Source: Bryobacterales bacterium (lineage in GTDB: Bacteria; Acidobacteriota; Terriglobia; Bryobacterales; Bryobacteraceae). Taken from it: a stretch of DNA of 33,877 nucleotides. Positions 30,649 through 33,877 of this stretch are shown one piece after another. The translations under genes and the position numbers were made by a program. The notes beneath the pieces are model-generated. The model saw only the letters and a list, made by a program, of their open reading frames with translations, was not told the origin of the DNA and searched no databases. Within the stretch, counting starts at the first letter, position 1; every line of letters begins with the position of its first letter. The DNA is taken from positions 1 to 33,877 of the forward strand of contig PMYB01000069.1 of assembly GCA_003170915.1 (NCBI GenBank). The letters are read 5' to 3'.

Positions 30649-30858
30649 TTTTTCTGGCGTTCATTGTACTCCCATTGTCAAGACGCCCCAAAACGGCTTT
30701 TCGCCTTGATCCCTTCCTTCCTTAAGCCTAACCTATGAAGAGCCGGGGGAAGGTGAACCGGCCCCGCCAAAGCCCTAAGGCGATGAAAAGTCGAGCAAAA
30801 CTATTTTCATCATTTCCGTGAATTGCAATCTGCAATCAACGCACCCTTCAGGCACTCC

Positions 30859-30887
30859 GGCGGCCCGTGCCGCCACTCGCGTATAAT
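30859..30887 (+). promoter_or_regulatory. hairpin and -10 box before the DUF1385 gene
   Basis: TATAAT at 30882-30887 lies 22 bases before the GTG start and is followed by GGAGAGGG. Where a -35 would be, a perfect hairpin GGCGGC-CCGT-GCCGCC (30859-30874) occurs. It may be an operator or the terminator of something upstream. The rest of the 261-bp gap (30649-30909) shows TTGCA-N3-TGCAA near 30818 and no gene. Confidence 0.4.
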
Positions 30888-30909
30888 GAATAAGTAACGG
30901 AGAGGGCTT

Positions 30910-31896
30910 GTGTCGTTGCGCGCGCTTTTTCGTCTTTTCACCCAGATCCAGTTGATGCCCGTCATGGAAAACGGCGAGGAGATCCTCGTCGGCGGGCAGG
31001 CCGTGCTGGAAGGCGTCATGATGCGCGCCCCCCATAGCTACTGCGTGGCGGTCCGCAAGCCGGACGGCGAAATCGTCACCGAACAGGCGCCGCTCGCCCG
31101 CATGTCCGAAAAGCACAGGATTTTCAAGTACCCGGTCATTCGCGGCGTGGGGACCCTGTGGCAGGCCATGACCCTGGGGCTCAGGGCCCTGCGATTCTCC
31201 AGCAACGTGGCGCTCCAGGACCCCCAGCAGGCCGCAGCCAACCAGCCGCCAAAAGAAATCCCCGGTTGGGCCATTGCCGCCAACCTGGTTTTCACATTCG
31301 GCATGTTCATTTTCATGTACAAGTTCGTGCCGCTTCTTCTGGTGACGAAGTTGCAGAAACTGTTTCCGGCTCTGGCGGGCCGCGTGCTGTTCAACATCGG
31401 CGATGGCTTGATCCGCATGGCCATCTTCTTGGCGTTCATGTTCGCCATCTCTCTTTTGAAGGATATCCGTCGTGTGTTTGAATATCACGGCGCGGAGCAC
31501 AAGGTGGTTTTCAATTTTGAATCGGGCCAGCCAGTGACGGTCCCCAACGCGCAGCGGTTTACCACGTTCCACCCGCGGTGCGGCACCAGTTTCCTGTTCG
31601 TCGTATTGATCTTGTGCATCCCCATCTACACGCTCATTCCCTTCGACGGATTCCTGCCGAGACTCCTCTCGCGTATCGCGCTGCTGCCGCTCATCGCCGG
31701 TCTGAGCTACGAGGTGATCCGCTTCGCGGCCAAGCGGCGCGGCGGGTTGCTGGCCACGCTCGCCGCGCCGGGCCTCTGGCTCCAGCGCATCACTACCAAA
31801 CCGCCGGCCGACGACCAGACGGCGGTGGCCATCCGCGCGCTCGAAGGCGCCATGGCCCTTGAAAAGGCACAAGGCGGACAACTGGTTATCGCCTGA
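30910..31896 (+). CDS. DUF1385 family membrane protein (YqhQ-like)
   Basis: A 328-residue membrane protein. The DUF1385 hallmark GGQAVLEGVMMRAP is at 28-41, followed by VIRGVGTLWQAMTLGL. Four hydrophobic segments lie at about 116-140, 165-180, 225-245 and 255-275, with EYHGAEHKVVFNFE and FHPRCGTSF between them. The metal-like EHxxE/H pattern (YHGAEHK) is invariant in the family, but no function is established. The start is GTG 30910, with GAGAGG close before it; ATGs at 30955 and 30964 are alternatives. It precedes prfA by 6 bp, an arrangement I associate with several phyla. Confidence 0.92.
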   Translation: MSLRALFRLFTQIQLMPVMENGEEILVGGQAVLEGVMMRAPHSYCVAVRKPDGEIVTEQAPLARMSEKHRIFKYPVIRGVGTLWQAMTLGLRALRFSSNVALQDPQQAAANQPPKEIPGWAIAANLVFTFGMFIFMYKFVPLLLVTKLQKLFPALAGRVLFNIGDGLIRMAIFLAFMFAISLLKDIRRVFEYHGAEHKVVFNFESGQPVTVPNAQRFTTFHPRCGTSFLFVVLILCIPIYTLIPFDGFLPRLLSRIALLPLIAGLSYEVIRFAAKRRGGLLATLAAPGLWLQRITTKPPADDQTAVAIRALEGAMALEKAQGGQLVIA

Positions 31897-31902
31897 CCAT
31901 CC

Positions 31903-32991
31903 ATGCAATTCGTTCCCAAACTCGATCAGCTCGAAGAACGCTTCGAGGCTCTCACGCGGCAGTTGGCCGACCCGGCCGTGATCGGCGACGCCGATCAGTA
32001 CCGCAAAGTGGCCAAGGCCCACAGCGAACTGTCGGAGGTGGTTTCCGCGTACCGGGAGTGGAAGAAGAACGAGGATGCGCTCTCGCAGGCGCGCCCCATG
32101 CTCGCAGACGGCGACCCCGATTTGCGCGCCATGGCGCAGGAAGAAATCACCAACCTAGAGCCGGAACTGGCCCGCCTGGAAGAGCATCTCAAGGTGCTCC
32201 TGCTGCCCAAGGACCCCAACGACGACCGCAACGTGGTGCTCGAAATCCGCGCCGGCACGGGCGGCGATGAAGCCACGCTGTTCGCGGCCGAGATCTTCCG
32301 CATGTATTCGCGCTACGGGGAAACGCAGGGCTGGAAGGTCGAGGTGACCTCCACCAGCGAGTCTGCCGTGGGCGGGCTGAAGGAAGTCATCGCCCTGGTG
32401 AGCGGCGACAACGTCTACAGCAAGCTCAAGTACGAAAGCGGTGTGCACCGCGTGCAGCGCGTGCCCGTCACCGAGCAGCAGGGGCGCGTGCACACTTCCG
32501 CCATCACCGTGGCGGTGCTGGCGGAGGCGGACGAAGTCGAGGTCAAGATCGATCCCAAGGAAATTCGTATCGATACCTTCTGTTCCTCGGGCCCCGGCGG
32601 CCAGTCGGTCAACACCACGTACTCGGCTGTGCGCCTCACCCACTTGCCGACGGGCCTGGTGGTTTCCTGCCAGGACGAAAAATCGCAGATCAAGAACCGC
32701 TCCAAGGCCGAGCGCGTGCTGCGCTCGCGGCTTTACGAGTTGGAACTCGAAAAACAGCAGGCGGCGCTGGGCGCGGAGCGGCGCAGCATGGTGGGAACCG
32801 GCGATCGCAGCGAAAAGATCCGCACTTACAACTTCCCGCAGAACCGCGTGACGGATCACCGCATCGGCCTCACGCTGCATCAACTGGATTTCGTGATGGA
32901 GGGAAAGATGGATGCCATCTTCGACGCCCTCACCACTTTTTACCAGGCCGAAAAGCTGAAGCAGCAGACCGACCAGGGCGCGTTGGTCTGA
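31903..32991 (+). CDS. prfA: peptide chain release factor 1
   Basis: Recognises UAA and UAG stop codons and triggers peptide release. The 362-residue length is normal. The codon-recognition tripeptide is PVT (188-190) in [15 protein letters not shown], the RF1 form (RF2 has SPF). The catalytic GGQ is at 232-234 in [26 protein letters not shown] and the ending [12 protein letters not shown] also fit. It lies between DUF1385 (6 bp before) and prmC (6 bp after), all co-oriented. The pairing with prmC is functional, since PrmC methylates the Gln of this GGQ. Confidence 0.97.
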   Translation: MQFVPKLDQLEERFEALTRQLADPAVIGDADQYRKVAKAHSELSEVVSAYREWKKNEDALSQARPMLADGDPDLRAMAQEEITNLEPELARLEEHLKVLLLPKDPNDDRNVVLEIRAGTGGDEATLFAAEIFRMYSRYGETQGWKVEVTSTSESAVGGLKEVIALVSGDNVYSKLKYESGVHRVQRVPVTEQQGRVHTSAITVAVLAEADEVEVKIDPKEIRIDTFCSSGPGGQSVNTTYSAVRLTHLPTGLVVSCQDEKSQIKNRSKAERVLRSRLYELELEKQQAALGAERRSMVGTGDRSEKIRTYNFPQNRVTDHRIGLTLHQLDFVMEGKMDAIFDALTTFYQAEKLKQQTDQGALV

Positions 32992-32997
32992 AGCCCC

Positions 32998-33834
32998 ATG
33001 ACGGTGCACACGGCATTGCTCCAGGGCGTCCGCCTGCTGGAGGATGCCAGTACAGCCGTGCCGCGGCTCACCGCCGAGGTGCTGCTGGCGCACGCCATCC
33101 ACAAAGAGCGGGTCCACCTCTACGCCCACCCCGAACAGGAATTGCAGGAGTTGGAGTGGCTGCACTATGGCCGCTACCTGCACGAGCGCCTCAACGGCAA
33201 ACCCACGCAGTACATCACCGGGCGGCAGGAGTTCTACGGGCGCGAGTTTCGGGTGACGCCGGACGTACTGATTCCGCGCCCGGAGACCGAGCACGTGGTG
33301 GAAGTCGCCCTCCGGATCGCGCGGGGGGCCAAACGCGTGCTCGATGTCGGAACCGGTTCCGGCGCGCTGGCGGTGACGCTGCAACTGGAAACCGGCGCCC
33401 GGGCATGGGCCACGGACATCTCGCCGGCGGCCGCCACGGTTGCCGCCGGGAATGCCCGGCGCCTCGGTGCGCCGGTCAACGTAGCGATCTGCGATCTGAT
33501 GGAAGCGATCGCCGCCGGCGCCATGGACCTGATCGTCTCCAACCCACCCTACGTGCCGATCGCCCAGCGGCAGGGCTTGCAGCGGGAGGTCCGGGATTGG
33601 GAACCCCACGTAGCGCTCTTCGCCGGCGAGACCGGCTTCGAGATCTACGACCGCATTGTGGCCGATGCCCCGCGGGTCCTGCGCCCCGGCGGTTGGATCG
33701 TTATGGAGCTGGGCTTCGGCAGCCGCGACTACGTCGCCAACCTTCTCTGCGGATGGCGGGACGTGCGCATCGATCCCGACCTGGCCGGAATCCCCCGCGT
33801 GATCGCCGCGCGCCGCGTGGGCTGGCCTTTATGA
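32998..33834 (+). CDS. prmC: release factor glutamine N5-methyltransferase
   Basis: SAM-dependent methylation of the GGQ glutamine in RF1 and RF2. A 278-residue protein with the N-terminal helical domain (PRLTAEVLLAHAIHKERVHL and GKPTQYITGRQEFYG), the SAM motif VLDVGTGSGALAV (115-127) and the catalytic NPPY (182-185) in LIVSNPPYVP. LIPRPETEHVVE is also typical. ATG 32998 is six bases after the prfA stop. Its own stop overlaps the next start in ATGA (33831-33834). Confidence 0.97.
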   Translation: MTVHTALLQGVRLLEDASTAVPRLTAEVLLAHAIHKERVHLYAHPEQELQELEWLHYGRYLHERLNGKPTQYITGRQEFYGREFRVTPDVLIPRPETEHVVEVALRIARGAKRVLDVGTGSGALAVTLQLETGARAWATDISPAAATVAAGNARRLGAPVNVAICDLMEAIAAGAMDLIVSNPPYVPIAQRQGLQREVRDWEPHVALFAGETGFEIYDRIVADAPRVLRPGGWIVMELGFGSRDYVANLLCGWRDVRIDPDLAGIPRVIAARRVGWPL

Positions 33835-33877
33835 GTACAAAGAGGAACAAGAAGACCACAATGCCGGACCAGGAAGG
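33831..33877 (+). CDS. start of a further gene in the prfA-prmC operon (partial)
   Basis: An ATG overlapping the prmC stop as ATGA opens a frame that runs off the window after about 15 codons: MSTKRNKKTTMPDQEG. The start is Lys-rich and polar. Too short to assign. A second ATG at 33861 may be the true start. Confidence 0.45.
   Translation, partial: MSTKRNKKTTMPDQE

Overview
The window (about 33.9 kb, high GC, densely coding on both strands) looks like chromosomal DNA of a soil-type Acidobacteriota, most likely a Solibacter/Bryobacter relative. This is an inference from gene content: a GWxTD-domain protein beside an outer-membrane protein with a carboxypeptidase-regulatory domain, a DUF1385-prfA-prmC cluster, a CzcCBA-type efflux operon, an Omp85-like protein leading into an NtrY/NtrX pair, a PEP-CTERM protein, a BrnT pair, a retropepsin-like protein, and a palindromic intergenic repeat of a type I associate with this group. 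No rRNA, tRNA, CRISPR array or insertion sequence was seen.

Layout. 0-2.8 kb: aroB and menG (+) face a pcm-DUF2103 pair (-). 2.8-3.2 kb: a HicB-type antitoxin followed by a broken hicA. 3.2-7.9 kb (-): an operon with overlapping genes, Omp85-like barrel, DUF4390 protein with a possible Tat signal, NtrY-like kinase, NtrX-like regulator. 8.0-8.6 kb: an RRM RNA-binding protein and a 35-residue membrane peptide. 8.7-14.2 kb (-): TolC-type channel, lipoprotein adaptor and HME-RND pump. 14.4-16.5 kb (+): a divergent two-component system, separated from the pump operon by a 72-bp nested palindrome. 16.4-17.1 kb (-): PEP-CTERM protein. 17.3-19.1 kb (+): an ECHDC3-like crotonase and a galactarate dehydratase gene shortened by in-frame deletions. 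19.1-22.6 kb (-): GWxTD protein and outer-membrane protein. 22.7-25.8 kb (+): a gene fragment, a secreted GH3 glycosidase with a PA14 insert, and a signal-peptide stub. 25.9-26.4 kb (+): BrnT toxin and an antitoxin. 26.6-28.8 kb: cupin, lipid kinase and a TIGR01777 epimerase. 28.9-30.7 kb (-): a lower-GC accessory patch with a retropepsin-like protein, its 82-residue partner and three small unknown genes. 30.9 kb to the end (+): DUF1385, prfA, prmC and the start of another gene.

How the parts fit. aroB and menG both serve the chorismate-to-menaquinone branch. The Omp85-DUF4390-NtrYX operon looks like an envelope component tied to its own sensor and regulator. The two-component system is well placed to control the divergent metal pump. 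prfA and prmC are functionally linked, because PrmC methylates the GGQ glutamine of RF1. Several loci show decay: hicA, garD, the fragment before the GH3 gene and the stub after it. All family assignments come from reading motifs by eye; no database search was run.
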